Assembly (NCBI GenBank): GCA_025769875.1
Contig: JAGFNK010000127.1
Coordinates: 53,511 to 117,510 of the forward strand
Source: Russula earlei
Lineage: Eukaryota > Basidiomycota > Agaricomycetes > Russulales > Russulaceae
Length of the DNA: 64,000 bases
Direction of reading: 5' to 3'
Shown here: positions 33,121-44,511 of the stretch, piece by piece
How positions within the stretch are numbered: the first letter of the stretch is position 1
Layout of the letters: every line of letters starts with the position of its first letter
Translations under genes and position numbers: made by a program
Notes under the pieces: model-generated
What the model was told of the DNA's origin: nothing
Seen by the model: only the letters and a program-made list of their open reading frames with translations
The model's database searches: none

Positions 33121-33529
33121 ACTCGTTGGATGTTCACATTTTGGGGCGCCAATTCCAAGCATGATAATATTACATTATCCCTACAGCTGAATCCATCCAT
33201 GATATGATATGACTATTACAACTGTACCATGTGAGAAGGGCACACTTAAGTTCATGGGGCTGGACAAGGACTGAGGGAAGAGTGAAAGAGACAAAATTGA
33301 AATGATGATGCGAGGTGTGCATCGAGGCAGCAATAGGCATCGGCACGGGTACATGTGTGTGTAGCTTCTTCAGTGAGTCTTCGGCCTCGCGTGTGTGTGG
33401 TCACATTGTCGCAAAGGGGGGTGTGCACGTTCTGAGGTGTTGCCATGCGTTGGAATGCAGGCACAGTGCAGGGAAGCAGGAGGGAGGAGTGTGCTTGCGT
33501 TGTGTGTCAAATGTGTTGTCGTGATGTGG

Positions 33530-33880
33530 TGTTGCCAGGCATCGGCCATGTTGCTGATATTGGTGCTGCTGTTGTTGTTGTTGTTGTTGATCCTGGTGCT
33601 ACTGTTATGGCAGAGGCTGAGGCATGGTCGTTTGAGGCAATGGGGTGGCGAGAGGCAAGGGCGTAGGCGATGGCATTATGGAAAGGCATGAGTGTCTGAG
33701 GGGGTGACTTGCGTGTTGCTCATGCTGTCATCATATGGGTGGGGCGACGAGGTCTTCGCCACTGCAGGTGATGGCAGCGCTCGTGGGTGAGGTTGTATGT
33801 ATGGATGGGGATGCGGTGGAAGGGGAGGAGTGGTGCGGTGTGGTGCTTGCATCGGTGACTTCTCCTGTGGCAACATCGTG
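33530..33880. repeat. GTT microsatellite and low-complexity coding-like tract, left arm
   Basis: A (GTT)n run lies at about 33569-33590. Around it several frames stay open on both strands, with histidine-, proline- and threonine-rich products. No domain is visible, and mirrored frames exist at 35017-35367. Not counted as a gene. Confidence 0.5.
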
Positions 33881-34422
33881 GTGGCGGCTGGTGATCTTTC
33901 TGCAGGGCGGCGTCAAGGTAATGATGGGCGATGCTGGACGTGCGGGAACCGCAGGGACGATGGGAGTGGGCGATGTGAAGGCGTGACATTTCGGCAACCA
34001 TACCCCCTGTTACGGGGCAGGGTGAGGAACGCGGCGGCATGGGTTTTGCCTGGAGTCGCATAGAAGCGTGGCTGTGTGTGCGCATACGTTGGGCAGCAGA
34101 GAGGTGATGTCGTGCCGGGCGGGAGAGCGGGTAAACGTGCGCATGCACCGAGGGGGCCCAGGGGGCGTGATCCATTTGTTGTGAAGGGAAGTAGGATGTT
34201 CACATCCTCAGAAAGCACCGAAGAGTGTCCTGCCGGTGAGAAGGGATGAGCTATAAGAAAAGCACCAGGAGACCTATGTAGGAATAAGTCGGATCACTTG
34301 TCTCTCTCTTGTTTTTCCTATCTGTAGTCTCGTATTCGCAATCGCGGTTCCGGATTTTTGCTTGTGCATGCTAGCACTTGGAGTGCTTACTCGCACATTC
34401 TCACGCTATTTGAATCTATGTA

Positions 34423-34689
34423 TTGCTTATCCAAGTGGTGGTGACATCGTGCACATACCTTTGGCTGATCCCACCCCCAGTCTGTATCACCCAGGTCTCT
34501 CCTGGAGGCAACCACAACAGGAAGCAGGATGATTTGTATCAAATGACAGCAATCCGGGAGACCTTTGAAGAGACAGGTCTACTTCTTGCATCCTCAACAT
34601 TGGAGTCCAAGGCACCTCTGAGCGACGTCACTGTGGACATGTCGCGCTCGTCCCTTCTCACTGGCAGGACACTCTTCGGCGCTTTCTGA
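34423..34689 (+). pseudogene. Nudix hydrolase exon fragment, captured
   Basis: The frame contains SPGGNHNRKQDDLYQMTAIR followed by ETFEETGLLLAS. RETFEETG fits the core of the Nudix box (REUXEEXGU), and the PGGN..QDD lead-in resembles NUDT19-like family members that cleave CoA or nucleoside diphosphates. An intron acceptor (CCCAG, about 34494) precedes the motif. Only ~60 residues of the domain remain before the frame enters the right arm of the foldback element. It lacks the N-terminal strands and C-terminus, so no activity is expected. Confidence 0.7.
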
Positions 34690-35776
34690 GGATGTGAACA
34701 TCCTACTTCCCTTCATGACGAATGGATCATGCCCCCTGGACCCCCTCTGTGCATGCGCACATTTACCCGCTCTCCCGTCCGGCACGACATCACCTCTCTG
34801 CTGCCCAACGTATGCGCGCACACAGCTGCGCTTCTATGCGACTCCAGTCAAAACCCATGCCACCGCGTTCCCCACCCTGCCCTGTAACAGTGGGTACGGT
34901 TGCCAAAATGTCACGCCTTCACATCGCCCGCTCCCGTTGTCCCTGCGGTTCCTGCACATCCAGCATCACCCATCATTACCTTGACGCCGCCCTGCAGAAA
35001 GATCACCAGCCGCCACCACGATGTTGCCACAGGAGAAGTCACCGATGCAAGCACCACACCGCACCACTCCTCCCCTTCCACCGCATCCCCATCCATACAT
35101 ACAACCTCACCCACGAGCGCTGCCATCACCTGCAGTGGCGAAGACCTCGTCGCCCCACCCATATGATGACAGCATGAGCAACACGCAAGTCACCCCCTCA
35201 GACACTCATGCCTTTCCATAATGCCATCGCCTACGCCCTTGCCTCTCGCCACCCCATTGCCTCAAACGACCATGCCTCAGCCTCTGCCATAACAGTAGCA
35301 CCAGGATCAACAACAACAACAACAACAGCAGCACCAATATCAGCAACATGGCCGATGCCTGGCAACACCACATCACGACAACACATTTGACACACAACGC
35401 AAGCACACTCCTCCCTCCTGCTTCCCTGCACTGTGCCTGCATTCCAACGCATGGCAACACCTCAGAACGTGCACACCCCCCTTTGCGACAATGTGACCAC
35501 ACACACGCGAGGCCGAAGACTCACTGAAGAAGCTACACACACATGTACCCGTGCCGATGCCTATTGCTGCCTCGATGCACACCTCGCATCATCATTTCAA
35601 TTTTGTCTCTTTCACTCTTCCCTCAGTCCTTGTCCAGCCCCATGAACTTAAGTGTGCCCTTCTCACATGGTACAGTTGTAATAGTCATATCATATCATGG
35701 ATGGATTCAGCTGTAGGGATAATGTAATATTATCATGCTTGGAATTGGCGCCCCAAAATGTGAACATCCAACGAGT

Positions 35777-36322
35777 GAAACATCTAGCTACAGTGCATGA
35801 GGTTCCACTGTCCAAGTTTCAAGACAATCCATTGAGAAATGGTTGAGACATGGCAGTACGAAATTTCGCACGCAGCTTGGCACCCAAAAATTGAAACTTC
35901 AAAACCTGAATATTAGGCTCCCATATTTTCACTGCACCTAGATACAGTATATAAGGTCCCACTGTCCACATTTCAAGGCAATCTATTAAGAAATGGTTGA
36001 GATATGGCAGATCGAAATTTTGAACTCAGATCACACCCAAAAACTGAAACTTCAAAAACTAAGAATCAGACCCCAACTCTTGGGCTGCACCTAGATACAG
36101 TACATGGGATCCCACTGTCGAAGTTTCAAGTCAATCGGTTCAGAAACAGTTGAGATATGGCAGTTCAAAGTTTTGCACTCATGTCACCACCCAAAAATCG
36201 ACATTTCAAGAACTAAATATTAGGCTCCCATATTTTAGCTGCACCTAGATACAACATATAAGGTTCTTCTGTCAAAGTTTCAAGGCAATCTGTTGAGAAA
36301 CTGTTGAGCTATAGCAGTTTTA
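35777..36322 (-). repeat. Four ~153-bp subterminal tandem repeats, right arm
   Basis: Inverted mirror of 32575-33120. Confidence 0.85.
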
Positions 36323-36384
36323 TTTTCGCACTTGAAATGACATCCAAAAATGGCAAGTGCAAGGTCACATGAAAACAACAGTAA

Positions 36385-36428
36385 ATAAGATCAATGGTCA
36401 CATCTATAAACATGTCCTACCAATGCAG
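36385..36428 (-). repeat. 44-bp scrap of LTR-A
   Basis: Reverse complement matches the end of LTR-A (TCTGCATTGGTAGGACATG then GACCATTGATCTTATT). It lies between the foldback arm and an RT fragment. Confidence 0.75.
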
Positions 36429-38640
36429 ATTCGTCATAGTTTGAAAGGTTGCAGGGGAGTTGGTGAGCCCAAACATCAGGAAAAACATGTAAATATTTTT
36501 TAGCTTTATAAAGACTTTATGGAGTCAAAAAAGTTGAAAAGTCAATGGTCACTTGGACTGACCCTAATTCTAGAAAAGTTGTGACCCAAATATCAACTAT
36601 ATAGCCAAGAAAGTTGAGAAAGCTGCATAAGTTCTGTAAAGTTCTCAAAAGTTGGAAAGTCACATCAGCCAGCCTTAGGGCAATCAACCAATTTATGCTC
36701 TAACAGGGCTACTGCTGAAGTTAAGAGCCCTCCATCCAATGTTGGTTTGGGACATATCTGGGACTTTAACAGACTTTATGAACTTTACTACCTTTTTTGG
36801 CTTTATGGAGGCTTGAATGGCACTTTACTACTTTACAAACTTTCAACTTTAGAAATACTCCCTATAAAGCCAAAAAGTCAGAAAAGGCATAAATTTTCTT
36901 GTGATTTTGCTGATGAAGAACATTACTGTGGGTTCAAAGAGTCCCTTGTTAGTGACAAATGCAGCTTTCCATTAATCCCCCTCCTTGATGTGTACATTGT
37001 TATATCCTCAGCATATGTTAAATTTAGAGAATAGAGATTTTCCACATACTTTGTTGATTAACTGGGGTATGAGGGGTAAGGGGTAGCAATTGTGGACAGT
37101 CCATTCATTGAGTTTCCTATAATCCTGTACTGGGCACAGCTTTCCATCTTTCTTTTTGATAAAGAAGAATGGGGCTGCATAGGGGCTTTGCAACAGGTGG
37201 ATGTATCCTTTGGCCAGATGTTCTTTCATAAATTTGTGTAGTTCTTCCTGTTCAGGTTGTGACAGGGGGTATATCTTTCTGGGGAGCATCACTAGGGCCA
37301 CCAACTTGAGCTCTATGGTGTGGTCCCACACTCTGGGTTTGGGAAATTGTTGCACTGCCTCTTTGCTGAACACCTGGAGGTGTTATTGATACAAATCCAG
37401 TATGATGCCTGCATCAGGGGATTCCATGCTCCTGAATGTAACCCACCCTAAGAATAATTGGTCACTTCTGGGGGGGCATGCAATGACAGGTAAGTGGCCT
37501 TCATTGATCCACCCATGGGCCCAGTCAATCCATGGCTGGAAGGCTGAAAACCATGGGTACCCAAAAATAGCTTTGTGTTCACCCAGGTCAGCGAGGAAGA
37601 ATCTCATCCTTATTTTCCATTTGCCAACTTGCAGATCTAGGTTGGCATAAGAGCAGATTTCAATTTCTCCTTGTTTGTTAATTATCCCATCTACATTTGG
37701 CAAGGTATGGGGTTCACACATTGGCATTATTGGAAGTTGTAGTTCACACACAAACTGCTTGCTTAGGAAGTTCTCTGTGGCTCCAGAGTCCCATAAGGTT
37801 ATAGTCTCAGCACTCTTGTGATCTGTGTGGAAATAGCATTTCATTGTCATAGATTTTCATCTAGATAGGTACACATTGTGATCACAACTCCTGATCCAGG
37901 CTCACAGATCAGGCTGAGGGAAAATTTGGTGAGGCGTTGAGTCGTGTGGCAAGCTCGCCTTGCTGCTCCAGGGTGAGCGCATTTAGACGGTCATGGACTT
38001 CGTCGATAGGGTCTTGTGCGGGGAGTTCGACTAGGGTGCCTTCGGACTGGACTTGATCGGTCTCATAAGGGAGCCACTCCATGGCTTGAGCGTGGGTGCG
38101 CCGCTGCTGTGGGCAATCTTGGATGAAGTGCCCTTCCTTGCCGCACTCGAAGCATGGACCGCGTGGTCGTGCGGGGTGGTCTTGGTTATTGTTGGCGTCT
38201 TGTGTTTGCAGGACGTGGCCATATGACGGGTGCCCTCCCTGTCGCCCCCTTGGTATGCAGGTGCGGTCCAGGTCCATGGGTACTGGCTGATTGGCCATAG
38301 CCCTCAGAGCTGTTGACAAGTTGTATTGCAGCGTGGTTGGCTGTCGCTGCTGCGAGAAGAAGGGTTGTCAGGGTGCGTTGGTCGTGGGGCGCTGCCATTG
38401 TCCAAATGGCCGACCCGTGGCATTGGCAGCAATTCCGGTGATGGCTTCACGCATTTGTTGGGCCTTCGTGCATTAAATTGCCTTCTCTTTGGTATCACGG
38501 TAATTGGCTGGTACCATGTGCATAAGTACTTCGTTGATTATGGATTTGGTTAGTCCCTTGAGGAACAGTCGAGTGACTGGCTCATCTCCCTGAGTATAGC
38601 CTGCCTCACGCATAAGGCTCCAACTGTATTATCTATTTAC
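36429..38640 (-). pseudogene. Third Ty3 family: gag, protease and partial RT
   Basis: 38640-37909 encodes capsid words (FLKGLTKSIINEVL) and a zinc knuckle CFECGKEGHFIQDC. 37850-37383 encodes the protease (LWDSGATENFLSKQF) and an ADLGEHKAIFGYPWF strand. 37373-37008 then 36489-36429 encode RT (FFFIKKKDGKLCPVQDYRKL, FGLTNSPATFQ). Stops occur and the RT is broken by an insertion at 36489-36914. The element ends in an LTR-A scrap at left and AT-rich DNA at right, without its own LTRs. Confidence 0.75.
36489..36914. mobile_element. Insertion with imperfect 9-bp target duplication
   Basis: A 426-bp AT-rich segment splits the RT reading VMFF and LMFGLTNS. Flanks are GAAAAACAT (36480-36488) and GAAGAACAT (36915-36923). 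No clear inverted termini. The words ACTTTATG and AAAGTTG recur inside. Mutator-like is possible from the TSD length alone. Confidence 0.5.
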
Positions 38641-38735
38641 TGTATATATATGGTAAATACTGTATATGTATATGTATATTTATATGTATACCCTCCAAGC
38701 TGAAAGTTAGGTATACAGTAAATATACGGTATACA
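38637..38735. repeat. AT-rich TGTATA microsatellite-like tract
   Basis: Runs of TGTATATG and TATATTTATATG, followed by a short inverted GTATACAGTAAATA stretch. It forms the border between the third Ty3 remnant and the hAT transposase relic. Confidence 0.6.
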
Positions 38736-38851
38736 GTTGTTTAGACAGTTATAGACAGTTACTTCACTCATGCAGTTAAGTAAGAGCATCAATGGGTCTG
38801 CTTCTTGCAGTGACTCACAGGTGTTGACATGTTGATGAGGATCATATTGCA

Positions 38852-39370
38852 ATGGAGTATGAGAATGTGGATTTGGAGGCAGTGGATGCAGATGGAGATG
38901 AAGTCCTCAATATCACAGAGGAGAAGGCAATCAAAGATATTCAGCATAGCAGCCCACTAAAACAGGTATTCAATTTGTCTCCTAATTTATTGGTCTGCAC
39001 TTATTCAGCCCTTTGTCTAGCTGCACTTTGTAACAACAAAGATTGTATCATCACCTCCGCGCCATGCCAAATTCCATGAGCTCACGCACAAGAAATATGC
39101 TAGCAGTCTAGAGAAGAAAGCACACGCTCGCCTTATGGTGGTTTGGGATGTTCAAACACAATGGAATTATACACATGTGATGATTCATCATGTGCTGTTA
39201 CTGGAGGAGGTAAGCACACCATGGGCCATACATATTTTTGTCTCAAGTTAAGTTTCGGTGTAGGCTGTCAATGCATGGGTCTTCCACTTCCTGAGTCTTC
39301 ATGGATGTATTCTTTCGCCAGCTGACTGGACATTGTTGAAACAGCTAGCTGATGTTCTTGAGGCATGCCC
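38852..39370 (+). pseudogene. hAT transposase relic
   Basis: Reading through candidate introns gives SSPPRHAKFHELTHKKYASS, then ARLMVVWDVQTQWNYTHVMI and, after a 54-bp GT-AG intron (39210-39263), NAWVFHFLSLHG and SPADWTLLKQLADVLEACP. This is the hAT RNase H-like core (family pattern DVxTRWNST and DWxLLxxLxxxL). An acidic N-terminal piece (38852-38960) fits the usual linker. The C-terminal dimerisation domain is missing. It could once have mobilised hAT MITEs like those in this window, but no terminal repeats link them. Confidence 0.7.
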
Positions 39371-40474
39371 TTTTCTTTTGAACTTTAAGACACAACTGAT
39401 TGTAAATAATAGGTTTTTACCCAGGTTACACTGCAAATGTCATGGGCATCAATTCCAACAATCCTATTTGTCCTTCCAGCATACATGACGGACAGGAATG
39501 GATAAGTCCAGTCCACTAAAACTCAACTCAGTGGTCAATAAAGGTGAAAGATATTGACCACTGAATTGACTCAGCTCAGATTACAAATTATTTTAAAACA
39601 ATTGGTTGATTTGTTGCCCTCTCCTCATGCATCGCATTATTGTAGATATGTCAACCCAAACAATTAGAACTTAGTCAAATGCTTAAGAGAGGGCAGCTCA
39701 GTTCCCAAGTTATGTAACCTAAGATGCAACATGAGTCGCCCCAAATCACCAGGGGGATCATATACACTTAATTTGCCCGATCAATTTAGCCTTAGCAGAC
39801 TCGGATAAACTTAACACAATGGCGTATGTTAATACATGGATTTATATTGAATAAATCGAGACATAAAGTGCATCCACAAATATGACACCAAATTTTAAAT
39901 AGGAACGGTCTACTCATTACATGGCGATAATCAGCCGATGGGGATCAATTGCACCTGATGGGGATCAATTGTCTCGATGACAGAGACTGACCACACAGAT
40001 TAAACTCAATGCAAAGATCTGGGCTTTACATTTTGTTACAATTTTACTTGAGCCAAATAATATAGTCAGCATTCTTATAATTGAATCTTGTTTGTATTTT
40101 CCCACTAAGAACCAAGTCTGTGTTGAAGGCAGCGGGCGGCAGCTTGCTGAGTTCGCGAAAACACACACAAAAGAAGGGACAAAATGGGTCTCTTGTTCCG
40201 AGGCATAACTAGAGTTTCTACATATGAGATGCGATCTATGAGAGAGGGGGATATTGGGGGATTGGGGAGACAGAAAGACGCGAGTTGGGAGTGTGATACA
40301 TGGATGTGGAACAAGACGAGCCAGAGCGATGAGCTGCGATGAAAGAGGGTCGAGAGCTGGCTGGGCAGCGGAGGTGGAACCGGTACGCGATGAAAGAGAG
40401 TCGAGAGCAATGATGCAGGGCTGGAATGGGATGCCGCCTTACAGCGGGACACTGTGTGACGACGTACTAAAGAA
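39371..40474. other. No gene recognised
   Basis: Short frames only. 39930-39990 shares a GATGGGGATCAATTG motif with 43008-43030. Near 40090-40200 the DNA is compatible with the 3-prime flank of the FunK1 gene. Nothing else supported. Confidence 0.4.
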
Positions 40475-42835
40475 TTACCCTGGACATGGACAGCCTTGCG
40501 AGACAGCCGACGAGCTATACCTGGAAAGTGAAGATCCTTTTGGTGGATATCGTCCTCTATGCTTTTTGTTGAACAATAGACCCATTTCTACAGGACTATC
40601 ATCATCTTTAGCCTTGCGCTTGCGGCAGCCCCTGCTGAACGTTGGATCATGACCAACGATGTTCTTTGATAGGCTGCTGTCATCGTTGGACCAATTTTTG
40701 GATTCCAGGTTCCATGTTATGAGATTCAAGACCCATTCAGAAGAACAAAGCTTCTCGTGAGCGTCCTTGACCTCCGTCCAGACATTCCTCTCCGCTTGAG
40801 GTTCGGGCATAATTGATTTTGGGTTAATATCATCATAGAAGGTTTTAAGAAGGGTGCGCAACTCTTCAATGATCTGGCGGCATGGTTCCGGGACAAAACC
40901 AAACAAATCCGGGTGAAGCATTAGTTTGTGTAGGAAAGATAGCTTTCCGTCACTGCCCCGGATAACACCATCTTCATCCACGTCTCTGTATCCATCAAAT
41001 ACGTGTTGCATATCTTGTGATTGGCCCTCGATTGCAGAATGTTGGCATTTCATGACAATATAAATAAGAACCCAGTAAAAGGATTCAATATCATCTGAAA
41101 TTTGATGAGATTGAGCGTGAGGGTGTAATAAAAGTCCTGTTGATATGAACTGCCATGTACCCTGAACACGAAGTCAATTTGCCGCGCATAGGGGATAAAC
41201 AGATCATACCATGCGGGAGTGTTGTCTCTGCCAGGTCACATCCATCCTCTTGGACATGTCCCAGTCGATCAATAAACCTGATCGATCTGGGGCGATCAGA
41301 ATGTTTCCTGCGCTCACATCCCGATGTAAAATTTTTGCTTTGTTGTATGCGTCCATATGAGCTGTTCCAAATTGTCAAACAACAAACTTAAACATAACGC
41401 CAATCCTCACCGATCATAGCATCCTGAATGACCTGGCATAGCTCCCAAGTCGATCCGAACGTACTCAGCGGCTGTCCGAGCATGTTCAAGACAAGTCAGT
41501 AGTGGACATATCGTTTGACACGCGGTGTACCGGGACACCAAATACGTTTGCGTTCGCCATCTTTCACATAGTCTTGCGTCCTTGTGCATTGTACGTCAAG
41601 TGAATGCTCCGGTGTCAACAGCACGTCGCCAGCTGGACCCAACTCCAGAATGAAACGCACTTTTGCTTCTAGTAAATTGCGATAAATATCCCCTTCTTTC
41701 TCGATACCTGGGAAATTGGTACGCCAGTAATCTTTGAGGTAAACCAGTTTATTCCGTTCGACGTCATGGCCCACAAATCCAAACGTCGACCAACCAAAAA
41801 GGGTTTTCGTCTCCCATATTGGTTTCCATATGATATAGGGCTTTGGCTGTCCGTCTGTGGCATGATCATCATTGACGAGAATCTGGCAAAGGTCTTCAAC
41901 TTCAATTTTCTCGATGTCCATGTATACCGCCAGCGTGAACTGTGCATCACCAACCCCCTTATCGTTCTTCGAGACCGAGGTGACAGTGGTGTCGTATCCA
42001 CGCTGGGCAAAAGTGAGAGAGTTGAGCCTCCAGATGAATTCGGAAAGGGTGTTGGGATCTTTGGCCCAATCGAATATCTCGGTATAGATAGCACCACTGC
42101 GATCCCATCACAGTAGTTGCCCTGTTGCCTTTCCAAAGAGGATGATCAAGTAAGAGAAGACCCGAAACTGTGAACAATGGATAGAAGTGGCATAATGTGT
42201 GAGTTGACCACACACACAATACGCGCACTCAGTCCACCTAACATGACACTCGACCCCAACCTCTTGCCTCATATGTGTAAGGTTGCGAAAAATGTCCTCT
42301 TTTCCCTTTTTGTTTTCGATCCACACATCGACCGCTCTCCAGTCCAGTGAGGTCAGCCGCTCGTTTTCCTGATGACCTTCCCTTTTCCGATAGATAACAA
42401 TGTCTGGTCTCCCTAGGATTGCCTTATCTTGCTTAACAGTGGTGTTGACGAATGTGAGATTATCAGCGAGGCCAGACGTTTTGATTGCCTGTATCTGTCA
42501 TGTACGTGAGCATGGATCCCCCCTTGAATGTGGGGACTGACAAAGTGATCCTCATTGTGTGAGATGGAGCGCTTGTCGAAGCTGATGATGCACTCTGTCT
42601 TTCAAGCTTGGCTTGCTTCTGGCACGAATTCCGAGAGGAATTCGGCTATTGGCATAGGCCCGATGAATTTGTCACATACATCCCAGGTCATGTCCTTATA
42701 TCTCTCTGAAGCTAGCTTTTGAGGTGTGGATGTGTGTGTGTGACTTCCTGATAGGTCGTATTTTAGAGGTGAAGTAGTTATAGTTAGACTACTTTGCTCG
42801 GTTTGAGGCGGCATGCTGGGACAGATGATGGCCAT
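40475..42835 (-). pseudogene. FunK1-type fungal protein kinase, two in-frame TGA codons
   Basis: Segments in order on the minus strand: N-terminal TPQKLASERYKDMTWDVCDK (42730-42670), GRPDIVIYRKREG and RAVDVWIENKKGKED (42420-42300), WDRSGAIYTEIFDWAKDP (42107-42050), VYLKDYWRTNFPG with IYRNLLEAKV (about 41750-41670), LGQPLSTFGSTWELCQVIQD (41480-41420), ILHRDVSAGNIL (catalytic loop, about 41330-41300), IDWDMSKRMD in place of DFG, and C-terminal HPDLFGFVPEPCRQIIEELR. Introns with GT-AG ends separate parts (for example 41355-41403 and 41172-41219). TGA codons at 42108-42110 and 41496-41498 fall where the family usually has Arg. FunK1 kinases are expanded in Agaricomycetes; function mostly unknown. 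Confidence 0.75.
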
Positions 42836-43156
42836 GTTGTGAGATGAGACAAAGAAAAGGTGAGAATCACCTACTGCAATCAGTACGTGGTCCCGCAGTC
42901 AATGATTCTCTCTTAACTCTAATCTTAAAACAGGTTGTGTGCGGCAGCAATTACATGTATGATATGAACGATCACTTCGACGTACATACTTGAGCGAAAC
43001 CAGGGTGGCCGATGGGGATCAATCTCCCCGATGACGGAGATACGCACATATGCGCTTTCATGCAAATTCTCATACACAGAATAAAACCGAGGAAAGTATT
43101 GACATTGACATGAATGACCTGCCAAGTTGTCATCACATATGCGTGCACACATTCAT
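42836..43156. repeat. Intergenic DNA with dispersed repeat modules
   Basis: 43008-43080 shares GATGGGGATCAATC, CCCGATGACGGAGATACGCA and ATATGCGCTTTCATGCAAAT with 39935-39990 and 61870-61895. 43095-43125 (ACATTGACATGAATGACCTG) resembles 62118-62145. A dispersed host repeat is inferred; no boundaries are clear. Confidence 0.45.
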
Positions 43157-44511
43157 CTAAGAGAGACCATGCAATTCGGTAATGACAGTATGAAGCGTGG
43201 GCTTTGCTGCCCTACGTAGTGCATCAAGGACATCCGTCCCCAACTTACCGCCCGCATCTTCCCAATAAACCCTTTCTACCATCGGAAAGGATCGTACATA
43301 GGCACACATGATGTCCTGTTATATGGGTAAGACATGGAAGACGAAAATGTGGTAAGGTCATACCATATCTCTATGTGATAAGCAAGCCTGGTTCAGGAAC
43401 CAACTCAGAGTGTGGATCTGTCTTAGCTCACGAGTTGGGTAACCATCACTATCATAGTGGCTCAGGTTTGTATGTGGTGAGGCAGATGGCAAAGTTGGCA
43501 AAATTTGAAGCCCAAGATGGTTGAGGTTCTGGTAATGGCTCACGATTTGCAAGAGACAAAGAAAGGTAGGATCATGCGGTTGGAATTGGCTCATTTCCAC
43601 TTCTAGGTTGTAAAGGCTTGTCAAGTTACCCAGTCGCTCTCCAATGTCACAGCAAATCCCCAATGGAGCACAAAGGGTCAGAAGATTGGGTAGGAAAGGC
43701 TGACAGGCTAGGTCGAATGCGGTCCAATGGCACGTTGCATTGGATACGGATGCTCTTAAGGCCCTTGTGCTTGGTTAGAAAATGAATGAGCGCTGGCCCT
43801 GGGATATCCCCTTCGAGAATGAGTTTCTCGAGAGATGTCATGTTGAGCTCGCCAAGTAAAGTGGTCCAGTGGGAGGGTTTCAAAGATACTATGCAAAGGA
43901 ACAGGGACTCGATAGGTGAGTGCTTGAGAATCCCCATCATGGTTTCCGCGATTCTGGGAGCAAAGGCGTAATCAGATGAAATATCAAGTAAATTAATTGT
44001 GTGAGAGCTGCATGCTCCGCTTCATAAGGCGATGGAGGAAGGAAGACAATCCACAGAACCGAATCCTGCAAAGTGCAGTCGTGTGAGTGGTAGGGTGTTA
44101 AACAGTTGGTGCATTTTGATGAACCCAGAGGCCAGCAGAAGCAGATCGGACCCATGGAGAAGAAGGTGGAAATCCCGAAGATTGCGCCGTATTTGAAGGC
44201 TCGATAAGGAAACGGGTAAGGAATCTCATCGCAGTTCGGGCCTCCAGTGGGGAGCAAGGGATGGAACAGAACATCTTTTCGGGGGGTTTGAAGGTGTGAA
44301 TAGCAGACCACAGTCCAAGAGACGCATATCCGCTTGGTTCATGTAGTGTCACTTCTGAGCCCCCTTCACTTGTGTCGTTCGCCTCAAGCCCACAGTGGTG
44401 CAAGTACTCTGGTAAGAGCGATTGACCTATGGATCGTGAAGCAAGTACCAATGTTCGAAGATCGTCATTGTCCAGATGGGTGGAAATCATAAGAAGTAGT
44501 TTGACAGGCAT
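43157..44511 (-). pseudogene. F-box/LRR-like protein, with frameshift and TGA
   Basis: The N-terminus MPVKLLLMISTHLDNDDLRT (44511-44450) is an F-box-like helix pair, which in the family recruits SCF ubiquitin ligase. Leucine-rich segments follow: RDFHLLLHGSDLLLLASGFI, SPIESLFLCIVSL, MTSLEKLILEGDIPG, LGNLTSLYNLEVEMSQF, and a C-terminal exon ending AAKPTLHTVITELHGLS (stop at 43157). An intron (GTATG to ACAG, about 43328-43377) precedes the last exon. A TGA at 44022-44024, and frame changes near 44200 and 43715, break the product. Substrate unknown. Confidence 0.6.

Larger units (their letters stand above)
32513..36384. mobile_element. Foldback-like element, 1.73-kb inverted arms, captured exon in centre
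   Basis: Arms 32513-34246 and 34651-36384 are reverse complements with no net indel (paired coordinates sum to 68897) and near identity in the outer kilobase; the innermost ~300 bp has more transitions. The ~405-bp centre is single copy. Each arm carries four ~153-bp subterminal repeats, as foldback and Galileo-type elements do. No transposase was found. No TSD is evident; the left flank is a Ty3 RT and the right flank a scrap of LTR-A. Confidence 0.8.

Noticed and set aside
33252..35645. Paired ORFs in the foldback arms (for example 33252-33464 and 35433-35645)
   Set aside because: Mirror images of each other caused by the inverted repeat; compositionally biased and without recognisable domains.
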